Source: a candidate division SR1 bacterium Aalborg_AAW-1 (GTDB lineage Bacteria; Patescibacteriota; Gracilibacteria; Absconditabacterales; Absconditicoccaceae). From it: a DNA stretch of 64,000 nt. Of the stretch, positions 1-10,013 are shown piece by piece (within the stretch, counting starts at the first letter, position 1; the number at the start of each line of letters is the position of its first letter). The stretch spans positions 806,001 to 870,000 of the forward strand of contig CP011268.1 in assembly GCA_001007975.1 (NCBI GenBank), written 5' to 3'. The position numbers and the translations under genes were made by a program. The notes beneath the pieces were generated by a model. That model saw only the letters and a list, made by a program, of their open reading frames with translations, was not told where the DNA came from and made no database searches.

Positions 1-119
1 GTGCTATTACCGACAAGCTCTTGGAGGAGATCTGTACCATTATAAGCAAAACTTGAAAACAATGCATTCAGACCGAGAATGAGTGTCAGAAGAACTCGTT
101 TGTATGTATATTTGAGCAT
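1..119 (-). CDS. N-terminus of a secreted protein (runs off the window)
   Basis: The minus-strand frame starts at an ATG at 117-119 and is open to the window edge. The visible 39 residues begin MLKYTYKRVLLTLILGLNA and continue FSSFAYNG, which is a typical signal peptide: a basic start, a hydrophobic core and an A-Y cleavage-like site. The protein is therefore probably exported. Nothing of the mature domain is visible, so no function can be assigned. It diverges from the small lipoprotein gene to its right. Confidence 0.55.
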   Translation of the reverse strand, partial: MLKYTYKRVLLTLILGLNALFSSFAYNGTDLLQELVGNS

Positions 120-211
120 GTAAGGAATAGATGAGGAGTAAAATTCTATTATGTTATTCTAACTATAGAGAAATAAGTATACAATGCAATGCTCGTCAAT
201 ATACTATTGTC

Positions 212-240
212 TTGACTTTGTACTATAAAATTACTATATT
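212..240 (+). promoter_or_regulatory. Sigma70-type promoter of the 281 gene
   Basis: A TTGACT -35 box at 212-217 and a TATATT -10 box at 235-240 are separated by exactly 17 bases. The start codon follows about 40 bases downstream, after an A-rich leader with no Shine-Dalgarno. Confidence 0.7.
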
Positions 241-280
241 CGGACTTCGTCCAAAAATAAAAAATTAAAATTACTAGATT

Positions 281-601
281 ATGAAAAAACAAAAATTCCT
301 TTTGATTGCTATTACTATTGTGTCAGTTATGTCATGTACACAAGGACAGGAACAAAAACCTACTAACGTTGAGAAGAGGAAAATGGTTAATTTGCTGATC
401 TGTTCAGAAAAAGGTACACAGTATGAAGTGGTACAAGAAATACCGCTTGATACTATTCCTTATCAGAAGGGACAAGAACTTGTGATAGCGCAACCCAGTA
501 AGAATGTACCTGATTATTGGGAAATCCCTAAGTCAGATACTGAGTATATTCAGTATCGCAAAGGGAAAGTAGATACTATTCAATCTATTTATTTTGAATA
601 G
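281..601 (+). CDS. Small predicted lipoprotein
   Basis: This 106-residue protein has a lysine start, a hydrophobic stretch and a lipobox-like VMSC at about residues 16-19, so Cys19 is the likely lipidation site of an exported lipoprotein. The mature part is polar and has no motif I recognise. The gene has its own promoter and a strong terminator and contains no UGA codon, although it does contain GGN glycines. The ATG follows an A-rich leader, as in the next four small genes. Function unknown. Confidence 0.7.
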   Translation: MKKQKFLLIAITIVSVMSCTQGQEQKPTNVEKRKMVNLLICSEKGTQYEVVQEIPLDTIPYQKGQELVIAQPSKNVPDYWEIPKSDTEYIQYRKGKVDTIQSIYFE

Positions 602-609
602 TTAGTGTA

Positions 610-633
610 AGCGAAGATTTCTTCGCTTTTTTT
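610..633 (+). terminator. Rho-independent terminator after the lipoprotein gene
   Basis: The arms AGCGAAG and CTTCGCT enclose a short loop and are followed by a run of seven T. Confidence 0.85.
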
Positions 634-647
634 GTTATTATATTTTA

Positions 648-676
648 TTGACTTTTTGTAGTTTGTTGTGTATAAT
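648..676 (+). promoter_or_regulatory. Sigma70-type promoter of the 699 gene
   Basis: TTGACT at 648-653 and a perfect TATAAT at 671-676 are 17 bases apart. The box spacing shows that the ATG at 699, not an earlier one at 648, is the start of the downstream gene. Confidence 0.8.
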
Positions 677-698
677 ATTGGAAATAAAAATAAAAAAT

Positions 699-1061
699 AT
701 GAAAACAACAGAAGAAAAAAAAGAAAATAACCAGACTATTATTGATTTGGTTGCCTGTTTTAGTCCTACTGGTGTAGAATTGAAGCAAAATGAAGAAATT
801 GTGAATATTTTAGATTCAGATTTCTTTAGAAAATATTTTGCAAAGAAACCTGTTCCTTCAAAAGAGCAAATTATTACAATGATTTTTGATCTTAGATCAG
901 ATGCTTTAATTCTCTCTAAGAAAGAAGTATTATTTCAAGAACTTACCGGAATTGCTACTAGACTCTTTTCTGCCAAAGAAGTAGATATCCAGGAAATATT
1001 GGATCATCTTTCTTCTAAGAAGAAGGAATATAGTGAAACAATTATGAAAAAAAATCGTTAA
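699..1061 (+). CDS. Hypothetical small soluble protein
   Basis: The protein has 120 residues and begins MKTTEEKKENNQ. It is charged, predicted mainly helical, and has no transmembrane segment or motif that I recognise. An in-frame ATG at 648 lies inside the -35 box of the promoter, so the 699 start, which follows the A-rich leader shared with neighbouring genes, is preferred. It is a single-gene transcription unit with its own promoter and terminator and has no UGA codon. No function can be proposed. Confidence 0.65.
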   Translation: MKTTEEKKENNQTIIDLVACFSPTGVELKQNEEIVNILDSDFFRKYFAKKPVPSKEQIITMIFDLRSDALILSKKEVLFQELTGIATRLFSAKEVDIQEILDHLSSKKKEYSETIMKKNR

Positions 1062-1068
1062 ATTACTG

Positions 1069-1094
1069 ACCGACTGTTTTCAGTCGGTTTTTTT
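1069..1094 (+). terminator. Terminator after the 699 gene
   Basis: ACCGACTG and CAGTCGGT pair across a TTTT loop, followed by a T run. Confidence 0.9.
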
Positions 1095-1123
1095 ATAATG
1101 TACTGAAATATACTTATTGTCTC

Positions 1124-1152
1124 TTGAAAAAAGCTTTACTTTTCTGTATAGT
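1124..1152 (+). promoter_or_regulatory. Promoter of the 1170 gene
   Basis: TTGAAA at 1124-1129 and TATAGT at 1147-1152 have a 17-base spacer. The ATG lies 18 bases after the -10 box, so the 5' leader is very short. Confidence 0.65.
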
Positions 1153-1169
1153 ATGGTAAAATAAAAATT

Positions 1170-1376
1170 ATGAAAAAAATAAAAACTATAGTATTACATG
1201 CTATTAGTAGTATGATGATACTTTTTTTTGCTCACTTTATGTTATTGTCCCTTGTTTTACTTATCATTGAATTGATAGGGATTTCACTACATCCTAGTGA
1301 GATATTTTATCCCAAAACAATGATAATTATCAGTATTGTGTTATTTGTCTTTATTATGAAAAAGAGAATAGCATAA
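1170..1376 (+). CDS. Small two-helix membrane protein
   Basis: The 68-residue protein is almost wholly hydrophobic. There is a long membrane stretch at about residues 10-37 and a second at 48-63, and it ends in a basic tail (MKKRIA). It is probably an integral membrane peptide with both ends cytoplasmic. It has its own promoter and terminator. No family recognised. The length is close to that of small toxins or membrane modulators, but nothing else supports such a role. Confidence 0.55.
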   Translation: MKKIKTIVLHAISSMMILFFAHFMLLSLVLLIIELIGISLHPSEIFYPKTMIIISIVLFVFIMKKRIA

Positions 1377-1385
1377 AATTGTTGT

Positions 1386-1413
1386 CCATTATTGTTTCTA
1401 ATAATGGTTTTTT
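1386..1413 (+). terminator. Terminator after the 1170 gene
   Basis: CCATTATT and AATAATGG form the stem, followed by six T. Confidence 0.85.
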
Positions 1414-1443
1414 ATACTTAAAATTTATATTTTTATAAAAGTA

Positions 1444-1472
1444 TTGACATTTTTGTATTATTTAATTATGAT
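1444..1472 (+). promoter_or_regulatory. Consensus promoter of the 1498-1915 pair
   Basis: A perfect TTGACA at 1444-1449 is followed after 17 bases by TATGAT at 1467-1472. This is among the best promoters in the window. Confidence 0.85.
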
Positions 1473-1497
1473 ATATTCAAACAAAAAATAAAAAATT

Positions 1498-1887
1498 ATG
1501 AAAACAGAAATTATTATCGCTCTTGTAGTGGTGTTCTTTAGTGTAGTATGTTTTATACTATATATGTTATGGAAACACTCACAAGAAAAAAAAGAAAAAC
1601 GTAAGAAGAGAAATGATCTACACATGGATACTTTCTTTATCCCGCCAACTGATAGTTCTCATCATATCCATATGAACGGAGAACAGTTTCAAGGGTTTGG
1701 TAATGGAGGAGAATTCGGTGGAGGAGGAGCTTCTGGAAGTTGGCCAAGTGCTGAAGATATAACTCCTGATGTGGCAGAGGCATCTGAAGGATTATTAGAA
1801 GGTGCTGGGGAAGCACTAGGAAATGCAGCAGAAGCTGTAGGTGATACCATTGGAGACGTTCTTGGTGGTATAGCCGATGGATTATAA
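1498..1887 (+). CDS. Single-pass membrane protein with Gly-rich segment and amphipathic C-terminus
   Basis: The 129-residue protein has one membrane helix (about residues 4-24), then a strongly basic cytoplasmic-type anchor (EKKEKRKKR), a Gly-rich stretch near residues 64-82, and an Ala/Gly/Glu-rich amphipathic C-terminal segment. All 19 or so glycines use GGN codons and none uses UGA, unlike most genes here. It is the first gene of a two-gene unit with the 1915 gene, 27 bases downstream. Function unknown. Confidence 0.65.
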   Translation: MKTEIIIALVVVFFSVVCFILYMLWKHSQEKKEKRKKRNDLHMDTFFIPPTDSSHHIHMNGEQFQGFGNGGEFGGGGASGSWPSAEDITPDVAEASEGLLEGAGEALGNAAEAVGDTIGDVLGGIADGL

Positions 1888-1914
1888 AAAGTATAATGTC
1901 AAAACAAAAAAGTT

Positions 1915-2148
1915 ATGTTTAATTTTATTAAAAATTTGTTTAAGAAAAAAGGTCCTTCAAAAGAACCTAAAGAAGGAAAAAATTTAGAAATTGTTCACAA
2001 ATCGTGTGAAAATACTATTTACTATTCGGATCATGATATTCGATATGGAGACAGAGAATTATTAGATGCGGAAGGTTCTTGCATGCAAAGGGCATATATT
2101 GATTGTCCTCATTGTAAAGAACAACTCACTTTTTCATTCAATGATTAA
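1915..2148 (+). CDS. Small Cys-containing protein, possible zinc ribbon-like
   Basis: The 77-residue protein has a basic Lys-rich N-terminus, then a C-terminal part with CPHC (about residues 67-70) and two further cysteines upstream (near residues 34 and 58), enough to bind one metal ion. It follows the 1498 gene in one transcription unit and ends before a strong terminator. There is no UGA codon. A Zn-binding role is inference from the cysteines only. Confidence 0.55.
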   Translation: MFNFIKNLFKKKGPSKEPKEGKNLEIVHKSCENTIYYSDHDIRYGDRELLDAEGSCMQRAYIDCPHCKEQLTFSFND

Positions 2149-2155
2149 TTACATT

Positions 2156-2182
2156 GCCGACTGTATTTCAGTTGGCTTTTTT
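2156..2182 (+). terminator. Terminator of the 1498-1915 unit
   Basis: GCCGACTG and CAGTTGGC pair across a TATTT loop before six T. The T tract overlaps the stop codon of the convergent recG. Confidence 0.85.
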
Positions 2183-4610
2183 ACGCCAATAAATGCTGTA
2201 TCTGTTCTTCTACAAATTTTTTCAATCCTGGAAGTCAGTCGAGTTTGGGATGATGGTCGAGGAGTCGTTCTGCTCAGGATTTTACTTTTTCGATAAATTT
2301 CAGATCGGTGAGGATTTCCATCGGGAGATCAGTCTGTCCGCTTTGTCTCGTACCGAGTATCTCACCAGCTCCACGATATTGGAGATCGATCTGTGCAAGT
2401 TTAAATCCATCTTGTGTCTCTTCCATGGCTTGTAGTCTCTTGTAAGTATCTCAGGTTTTGCTTTTTGTTTCTAAAAAACAGTACGAATTCAGACTATTTC
2501 TTCCTATTCTTCATCTCAACTGATGAAGTTGTGAGAGTCAGAATCTCTCTGCATTGTAAATAATCATCACGGTCGCTTCGGGTATATCTACTCCTACTTC
2601 TATTACAGTCGTCGCGACGAGTACGGTGTATTTTCCAGATTTAAAATCATTCATGATCTGATCTTTTTCTTTGGGTTTCATACGTCCATGTAACAATCCG
2701 ATCTGTGATTCATAGTCAGGAAGGAGTTCTCTTGTAGCTTGAAATACTTCTGTTACATTAGCAAGTTCCATAGTCTCGCTTTCTTCGATCAGTGGTGCTA
2801 CGACGAAGATTTTTTGTCATTCGTTGATCTTTTGTCTGAGCCATGGTGCTAGTTTGATCCATTCTTTGTGATCGATGATTTTTGTCGTGATGGCTTTACG
2901 ACCAGCTGGTAATTCGTCGATGACACTCACATCAAATTCTCCAAAAAACGCCAACGCCAATGATCTTGGGATCGGAGTAGCACTCATCTGGATGATATGC
3001 GGTGTGCCATGATCATGAAAAAAAGCTCTCTGTCTGACTCAGAACTTATGCTGTTCATCGATCACGACCAATCATAGATCAAAGAATCATACATTGTCTT
3101 GTAATATCGCTTGTGTACCCACGATGACTTGGATGTTTCCATTTTTGATCTCTTCTTTCATATGTGCCTTTTCTTTCGCTGTTCTACTTCCTTCGAGAAG
3201 ATCGACTCTGATACCGAGTGGTAAGAAGAGTTTCGCCATACTGAGGTAATGTTGTTTGGCAAGTATCGAGAGTGGAGCGAGGAAGACGATCTGTTTGTTA
3301 AACTTCTTGATGATATAATACCCGATGATCGCTGCGACGATGGTCTTTCCTGATCCTACATCTCACTGGAGTAATCTCATCATAGGTTTCCCACTATGAA
3401 GTGATTCGATATTTTCTTTGATCACTTTTTTCTGTGCTGTAGTGAGTTCAAATGGAAGCGAAGCGATAAATTCTTTGATGATATCAAAATCTGGTATTCA
3501 GTGTTGGTCGGTAGAAAAAATACTTGTATCTTGATATTCTTGTCTCGCTAACAGTGAATGTAATTGTATCCTGAGTAACCTATCAAAGTAGACTCTCTGC
3601 TGTGCCATCTGTAAGAGATCTTCGCTATCAGGAAAATGCATATTGCGAATCGTCGTCTGTACATCCAAGAGTCCAAATTCTTTGAGAAACTCGTCAGGAA
3701 GATATTCTTTAAAATAGTCTGGTATGACTCAGATAGCTTTTCGCATATTGCGAGCAATCCATGATGGTGATATACCCAGAATTTCTGAATAGATAGGATA
3801 GATACGATCAATATTTCGACTAGTGGAGACTGGTTTAGATGTTGGTAGAGGTTGTATAGTTTGAAGTTCATAACTCAATAACTTTATCCTCTGATGATCA
3901 TCGCTATAGTAGAGTATACCTCCAGAAAAGTTGTGGTGCTGACAGTATTCTTTGAGTCTGATATAGGCATCAGTGATGGATAATCCATCAGCTTTGGGAG
4001 CGAGGAGAAGAGTATGATTGATAAGTAATGCACGATCGGTATGATCAGTACTTTCATATCATCTGTCAGATAATTCTTTTTTCAAAAAAGCCAGATAGAG
4101 GAGATTATGTTCATCGATCGTATTGGTATTGTTTTTGGTGATACGATAGAGTTCTTGTTCGAGGAGTTGGAGAGGTGATGGTGCAGATTTTCCAATAGCG
4201 AGAGTCTCAGTCTCTTCATCGATGTCTGGTGGAGAAGTCTTGGTCGCATCAGGATGACGGAAGATTATCTTGCGATATTCAAACACGACTTTCCCCGTGA
4301 TGATATACCACTGACCGACTTCATAGGATTTAAATGCCCATGGATTGTTAAACAAAGAGATCACTGCCTGACTTCCTTCTTCGTCTTGGATACGGATCTC
4401 GTAGAGTTTCTTCGGAGATTTGGTCGGGATGAATTTTTTCTCTACGACAAATGCTTTTACGGATTCTATCTCACCATTGGCATCGAGAGCTTGGATAGGT
4501 TTGATATTTGATCTATCTTCGTGCGTCCTCGGAAAATTCATCAAAAAATCTTTCACAGTCGTGATATCTGCTTGAGCTAGTAAAGAGATATAACGACCAG
4601 TAGTACGCAA
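2181..4610 (-). CDS. recG: ATP-dependent DNA helicase RecG
   Basis: RecG remodels stalled replication forks and Holliday junctions. With UGA = Gly the frame gives about 809 residues. In order: an N-terminal wedge/OB part with FPRTHEDRS, a Walker A in LLQGDVGSGKT, a DEQH box, HKFGVRQR, SATPIPR, a [13 protein letters not shown] segment and the hallmark [17 protein letters not shown] (its first Gly is UGA at 2538-2540). The family is usually near 690 residues; the extra length lies between the OB part and the motor. No ATG was found at the N-terminus: I used the TTG at 4608-4610, but the frame is open to 4673, so a non-standard start upstream is possible. Confidence 0.93.
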
Positions 4611-4702
4611 GATTGTCTTGAGATGTTCTGCTGAGATGAGAGTGAGATAATATGGTAAAATTATATTATCATACTATCGTTTTTTAGAGGAGTTTCAAGT
4701 GC

Positions 4703-5863
4703 TTATAGTTGAGATAATTTTTCTTGATGTTCGGTTTTGTATGTTTCATATGATTCTTTGAGAACTGGAATAATATCAGTTATAAATTTATCATGATGTA
4801 TATATTCTGCGATAGTTTTATAAAAAGTTCAAAATGGCTCTATCATAATATTATAAGGAATATGGATATCCTTTTTTTGAAATCTTGTATTTTTACTGAT
4901 TCATAATCTTTGTTGATATTGAGAAAAAACATATTCTTTATCTGTCATATAATTTATTTGAGCAAGAAACATTTCCAGAGCATTTGTATGTTTATGTAAT
5001 ATTTTTTCTAATGCTGGAAGATCTCTATATGCAGTGATATCGATCATCGCGTTGAGATTATCAAATCTATCAGTAAATTTATGAACTGCTCATTGGATAC
5101 GATTGTTGTCAACTGACTTGTTCGTATATTCTAGTTGTTCTAGATTATATAATACAGCTCATAGTTTTTTATAATCTCTTACATCTCATAACTGTGCGAT
5201 AATATCATCTATTTGTCTTTTATAAACTTCATTTTTTGATCATAATCACTCTATTTTGATATCGTTTGCTAAAGAGAGCAGTTCTTCTATTAGCGCAAGC
5301 ATCGTTTCTTGATCTATCTTCATATGATCTATAGCATAATGTTGGCTTCTGATGGCATCATACAAGCTAGAGAAGGTATTAAATGTCGTTTGTATCGTAA
5401 AGCATCTTTTTTCTCCTTGAGTAAGTTTTCTCTTACTATCTGTATGGATGAGGCGAGTCTCATTTCTAAAAATAATGATATTCCCATCGACAAAAATCAC
5501 TCTTCATGACTCTTTATTCAGATATTGTGCCTTATTAAAGATATTTTTTACTTGTAATCATAAATTTGGATCACTTCTATTAAGTTTAAAAATCTCTACA
5601 AATTGTGCTGGTAGTTTATTGGGATCTATATCTATATAGGACAGTAAGGTATCATATATTTTTCTCTTTGAAGTACTATCTTTGGCTATATCTGATCGCT
5701 TTTTATTTTCTAGAAAATAATGATCTTCTATTCCTATGGCTCTTTGGAGTGATTTGTAAAGAGCTGATCATAGTAATGCTTGTGATTTAGTTCGAGGATA
5801 TGATTCCTTAAGAGGAATAATATGTCAAAGTTGTATTCCTTTTTCTTGAAGTCTATTAGTCAT
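4703..5863 (-). CDS. Hypothetical helical protein between recG and the repeat-protein island
   Basis: The protein has 386 residues with UGA = Gly and begins MTNRLQEKGIQLGHIIPLKE. Its N-terminal part has PRTKSQALLGSALYKSLQ. A central short beta-like stretch reads VIFVDGNIIIFRNETR, and the C-terminal half is long, charged and helical. No signal peptide, membrane helix or known catalytic motif is seen. It lies about 30 bases after the stop codon of the first repeat protein on the same strand and may be co-transcribed with it, which would tie it to that system. I do not recognise the family. Confidence 0.7.
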
Positions 5864-5891
5864 GAGATATATAGTATATAAAGTTATAATA

Positions 5892-8099
5892 TTATTCAAT
5901 ATCTTCAGTAGTAGAGAATTGCATATCATAATCACTGAGTTCCTTAGCTACCTGATGATAGAAATCTTTGAAATGTTTATAGTCGAGCATGATATATCTC
6001 TTGTCTAAGGGTATACGAGAGATCAGTGTAGGAGTTTCTGTGATGATGTTAAATAATGATCTACAGAGATCTGTTTTGTGTTTCCAAGTATGAGATTTTT
6101 TATCATAATAATCCACTTTATGATCAAAGACGATAAGATCAAATTTATTTTTATAGAGTGTATTGGTAATATGGTCATATTTACGTTGAGCTTCTCAGGA
6201 GAATGATCATCACTTATGTTTCTGTGTATGCGGATTATAGGGATGATATTCTAAGAAAGTATCTCCTATTTTGAAATCAATACTATTTTGCTTTGATCCA
6301 TTTGTCCTCACATGAAGATTTTGTCCTTCTTCCCGTTGCTCTACTATTCAGAGTTTATAAAGGATAATTGCAATCCTTCTTTCTTCTAAACTATCGAATC
6401 CTATCTCTATAGTATTATCTTGATATGATCGTTTGTAAGGAGACTTCCCCAAAACTTGTTTATATATGATTGAATCATTTTTAAGTAAGTCCCAATGGGC
6501 TGATTTTCTAAGAGCTTGATAAAAAGCACAAGCACCAGCATATTGTCCCTCAGGAGATCCTATCCAAGAAATACTCTTTCCAAATCGTCATTTATTTTTC
6601 ATAAATTGAGCAATATCGTCAATTGAAGCAGAATCAATCCATGTCCAATCTTGTAGTTCTTTTTTATCTACGCCAAATATTTGTTTATAAGTAATAGAAT
6701 CATTTTTAATAGTTTCTCGAAGAGATGTTGATTGGAGTTTACCATAAAATTTTTGAAATCAAGACATAATCCCTTCAGGAGAAAATATCCAACCAGCACC
6801 TTTACCGTATCGTCATTTATTTTTCATATATTGGGTAATATCATCAATAGAAGCAGAATCTACCCGACTCCACTTGTGTCTTAATTGATCAACCCCAAAT
6901 ATTTTTTTGTAAATATTAGAATTGTTTTTGATTTTATTTCGATTTTTACTTTTTGTTAAAGCAGCATAAAATAAATAAGCTTCCTGTCTTACACCTTCAG
7001 GAGAACGCATCCAATTAGCACCTTTACCGTATCGTCATTTATTTTTCATATATTGAGTAATATCGTCAATTGAAGCAGAATTAAGCCAAGATCGGTCAGT
7101 TATTTTCTCAACTCCAAAAACTTTTTTATAAATAATAGAATTATCTTTAACTGAATCCCAATAAGATCGTTGTCTTCTTATAGCATCATAAAAAGCACAA
7201 GCACCTTGTTTTTTTCCTTCAGGAGAAAACATCCACCCAGGACCTTTGCCGTATCGTCACTGATTTTTCATATATTGAGTAATATCGTCAATTTCAGCAT
7301 TTTTTAACCAAGATCGATCATTTAATTCTATTTTTTTAATGCCAAATATTTGTTTATAGATTTTAGAATTGTTTTTGATTATTTTTCGAATAGATCTATC
7401 TCCTAACGCATTATAAAAAGCATTAGCTCATTGTTTTATCCCTTCAGAAGATTTTATCCAACTAGTACCTTTGCCGTATCGTCATTGATTTTTCACAAAT
7501 TGAACAATATCTTCAATGGAAGCAGAATCAATCCATGACCGATCTTGTTGTTGTTGTTTATTAATCCCAAAAACTTGTTTATAAATTTTAGGATCATCTT
7601 TTATAATATTCCAAATAGTTTGTCTTCTAATAGAATCATAAAACATTATACCTTTTTGTATAGATCTTATTTTTCAAATACCTTTTCTATATCGTCATTG
7701 TTGTCTAATGTACTGTTCAACTTCATTAGGAGAAGCATTTTTTAACCAAGACCAATCTTGTGGTTGTTGTTTATCTATACCAAAGACTTGTTTATAAGTT
7801 TTAGGATCATCTTTAATTGAGTTCCAATGATTTGATCTTCGAAGTGCTTGATAAAAAGTACTAGCACCTGCTAGTTTTCCTTCAGGTGATATCATTCGGC
7901 TTATACCTTTACCAAATCGTCATTTATCTTTAACATATTGAGCAATATCCTCAACTGAAGCAGTCTTTAGCCAAGACCAATCGTTTTTTGCTGGAGTATT
8001 TTCTATAGTTTTTTTGAGCTCTGCAGAAGTATAAGCGATTACAGTTTTCTTTTTTGATACAGCGAGAGGAGTGGTGATGGTAGGTTCTAATACTTCCAT
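5892..8099 (-). CDS. Modular repeat protein A with nuclease-like C-terminal domain
   Basis: The 735-residue protein starts MEVLEPTI and has about seven tandem repeats of 71-75 residues. The repeat pattern is W-L/I-x-x-A-S-x-D-D-I, then GR(Y/F)GKG, then SPEG, FYxAL, a variable stretch, IKxD and YKQ(V/I)FG. The Gly opening each GR(Y/F)GKG is UGA. The repeats are followed by a ~180-residue domain found in all three paralogues (FDSLEERRIA, SIDFKIGDTFLEYHP, GEAQRKYDHI, DLIVFDH). The E...D...ExH order in mixed strands resembles a PD-(D/E)XK nuclease core with His replacing Lys; this is inference. It has its own promoter and is the last of three tandem paralogues. Function unknown; modular nucleic-acid recognition is plausible. 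Confidence 0.85.
6440..8010 (-). repeat. Tandem coding repeats of protein A (7 units)
   Basis: Repeat boundaries marked by the UGA-Gly of the GR(Y/F)GKG motif occur at 7920, 7695, 7482, 7257, 7035, 6813 and 6588, giving periods of 225, 213, 225, 222, 222 and 225 bases. All are multiples of three and fully coding. The repeats are diverged from one another, so they are not a recent slip product. Confidence 0.9.
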
Positions 8100-8129
8100 A
8101 TTGAGATATATGATAAATTCTTCAGATAA

Positions 8130-8157
8130 ATTATAGTTATATTTTTTGTTTTGTCAA
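8130..8157 (-). promoter_or_regulatory. Promoter of repeat protein A
   Basis: On the minus strand TTGACA (8152-8157) and TATAAT (8130-8135) are 16 bases apart. The -35 box begins inside the T tract of the preceding terminator, as in the other two paralogues. Confidence 0.85.
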
Positions 8158-8179
8158 AAAATCTCTCATGAAGTGAGAG
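8157..8179 (-). terminator. Terminator after repeat protein B
   Basis: CTCTCA and TGAGAG form a hairpin followed on the minus strand by a T run that merges with the -35 box of gene A. Confidence 0.75.
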
Positions 8180-8233
8180 CATTACTTATAAAAATTATTA
8201 CATCCAGCAATACACATATAATGTGTATTATAA

Positions 8234-9982
8234 TTATTCTTGAGATTCTATAGATGTTGATTGCATATCATAATCACTAAGTTCCTTAGCTATCTGATTA
8301 TAAAAATCTTTGAAATGTGTATAATCAAGCATGATATACCTCTTGTCTAGCGGGATACGAGAGATCAGTGCAGGAGTTTCTGTGATGATGTTAAATAGTG
8401 ATCTACAGAGATCTGTTCTCTGTTTCCAAGTATGAGTCTTTTTATCATAATAATCAACCTTATGATCAAAGACGATAAGATCAAGTTTATCTTTATAAAA
8501 TGGATTGGTGATATGGTCATATTTGCGTTGAGCTTCTCAGGTGAAAGATCATCACTTATGTTTCTGTGTATGTGAGTTATAGGGATGATATTCTAACAAG
8601 ATATCTCTTATCTTGAAATCTATACTATGTTTTGTAGAGTTATTCGTTTTTACATGAAGATTTTCCCCTTCTTCCCGCTTCTCTACTATTCAGAGTTTAT
8701 ACAGGATAATTGCAATCCTTCTTTCTTCTAAACTATCGAATCATATCTCTATAGAATTATTTTGATATAATCGTCTATAAGGAGATTTTCCAAATACTTG
8801 TTTATATAGTATGTTATCATTTTGAATAATTTTTATAAGATTGGTCCTTAATCTAAGAGCATTATAAAAAGCACTAGCACCATTTAATATACCTTCATCA
8901 GAGCACATCCAACCAGGACCTTTAGCATACCATCATTGTTGTTTAATATATTGTTCAACATCATCAGGGGAAGCTGTATCAAGCCAAGATCGATCAGTGT
9001 TTTTATCTAAACCAAATACCTGTTTATATAATATATTATCATTTTGAATTATAGATCGAACTGGCCTTAATTTTATGGCATTATAAAATGCATTCGCTCA
9101 AGAATTTATTCATTCTTTAGTTCTCATCATTCGACCAGGACCTTTAGCATACCATCATTGTTGTTTAATGTATTGTTCAACATCATCAGGGGAAGCTGTA
9201 TCAAGCCAAGATTGATTTTTAATATCCTTTTTATTAATTCAAAAGATTTTTTTATAAATTATAGAATTATCCTTAATCTTATTCCAAATATCTTTCCTGA
9301 TAAGAGCAGTATAAAAATAATTAGGTTCACTTTTTTCATTAGATTTCATTCGACCAGGACCTTTAGCATACCATCATTGTTGTTTAATGTATTGTTCAAC
9401 ATCATCAAGGGAAGCTGTATCAAGCCAAGACCATTTACTTTTATTTGTTCAGAATATTTGTTTATAAATATCATCATTATTTTGAATAATATTTCGTATA
9501 TTTTGTTTTCTTAATTTGTCATAAAATTTATGTTTATTACTATTGTCTTTAATGGTTCGATTGATATTTTTTCAAAACCATCATTTTTCTTTTAGAAAAT
9601 TACTAATACTATTAATAGAATCAAAATCTATTGAAGTCCAGCTTTCCTTTGTTTTTTTATTTGTTCAGAAAACTTTCTTATATAAATTAGGATCGTTTTT
9701 TATTTTTTGTCGAATTGGCTTTCACCTGAGTATAGTATAAAATGATCATGCTCAAGATTTTAAACCTTCATCAGATTTCATCCAACTCATACCTTTCTCG
9801 TATCGTCATTGATCTTTTATAAATTGAGTAATATCATCGACAGAAGCTTTATTTAACCAAGACCATTTACTTTGATATGATTTGTCTATGCTTTTCTTGA
9901 GTTCTGCAGAAGTATTATCGATGATGGCTTTTTTTTTCGATAGAGAGAGAGGAGCGTTGATGGTAGGATCTAATACTTCCAT
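8234..9982 (-). CDS. Modular repeat protein B with nuclease-like C-terminal domain
   Basis: The 582-residue paralogue has about five repeats and the same C-terminal domain (FDSLEERRIA, SIDFKIRDILLEYHP, GEAQRKYDHI, YDMQ). The start MEVLDPTI matches the starts of A and C; in-frame upstream ATGs exist but lie over the promoter. Several repeats carry GWYAKGPG in place of GRFGKG, so the units differ from those of A. It is flanked by near-identical intergenic segments. The C-terminal domain is almost the same as that of A, while the repeat arrays differ in number and sequence, as expected for a fixed effector with a changeable recognition array (inference). Confidence 0.85.
8775..9890 (-). repeat. 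Tandem coding repeats of protein B (5 units)
   Basis: Five repeat boundaries are seen, the first near 9806 and the last near 8933, with a period of about 220 bases. Two adjacent units share very similar borders (the GWYAKGPG motif followed by W or R), which suggests a recent unit duplication. Confidence 0.85.
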
Positions 9983-10013
9983 ACTTGAGATATATGATAA
10001 ATTCTTCAGATAA

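Noticed and set aside
648-698. Earlier ATG start for the 699 gene
   Set aside because: It would place translation over the -35/-10 boxes; the 699 ATG follows the same leader as the neighbouring genes.
3548-3871. A 107-residue open frame inside recG
   Set aside because: It is in another frame on the same strand as recG, whose motifs are continuous through this region.
9158-9514. A plus-strand 118-residue Phe/Ile/Asn-rich frame opposite repeat protein B
   Set aside because: It is antisense to the repeats and follows their period; codon use is only the mirror of the real gene.
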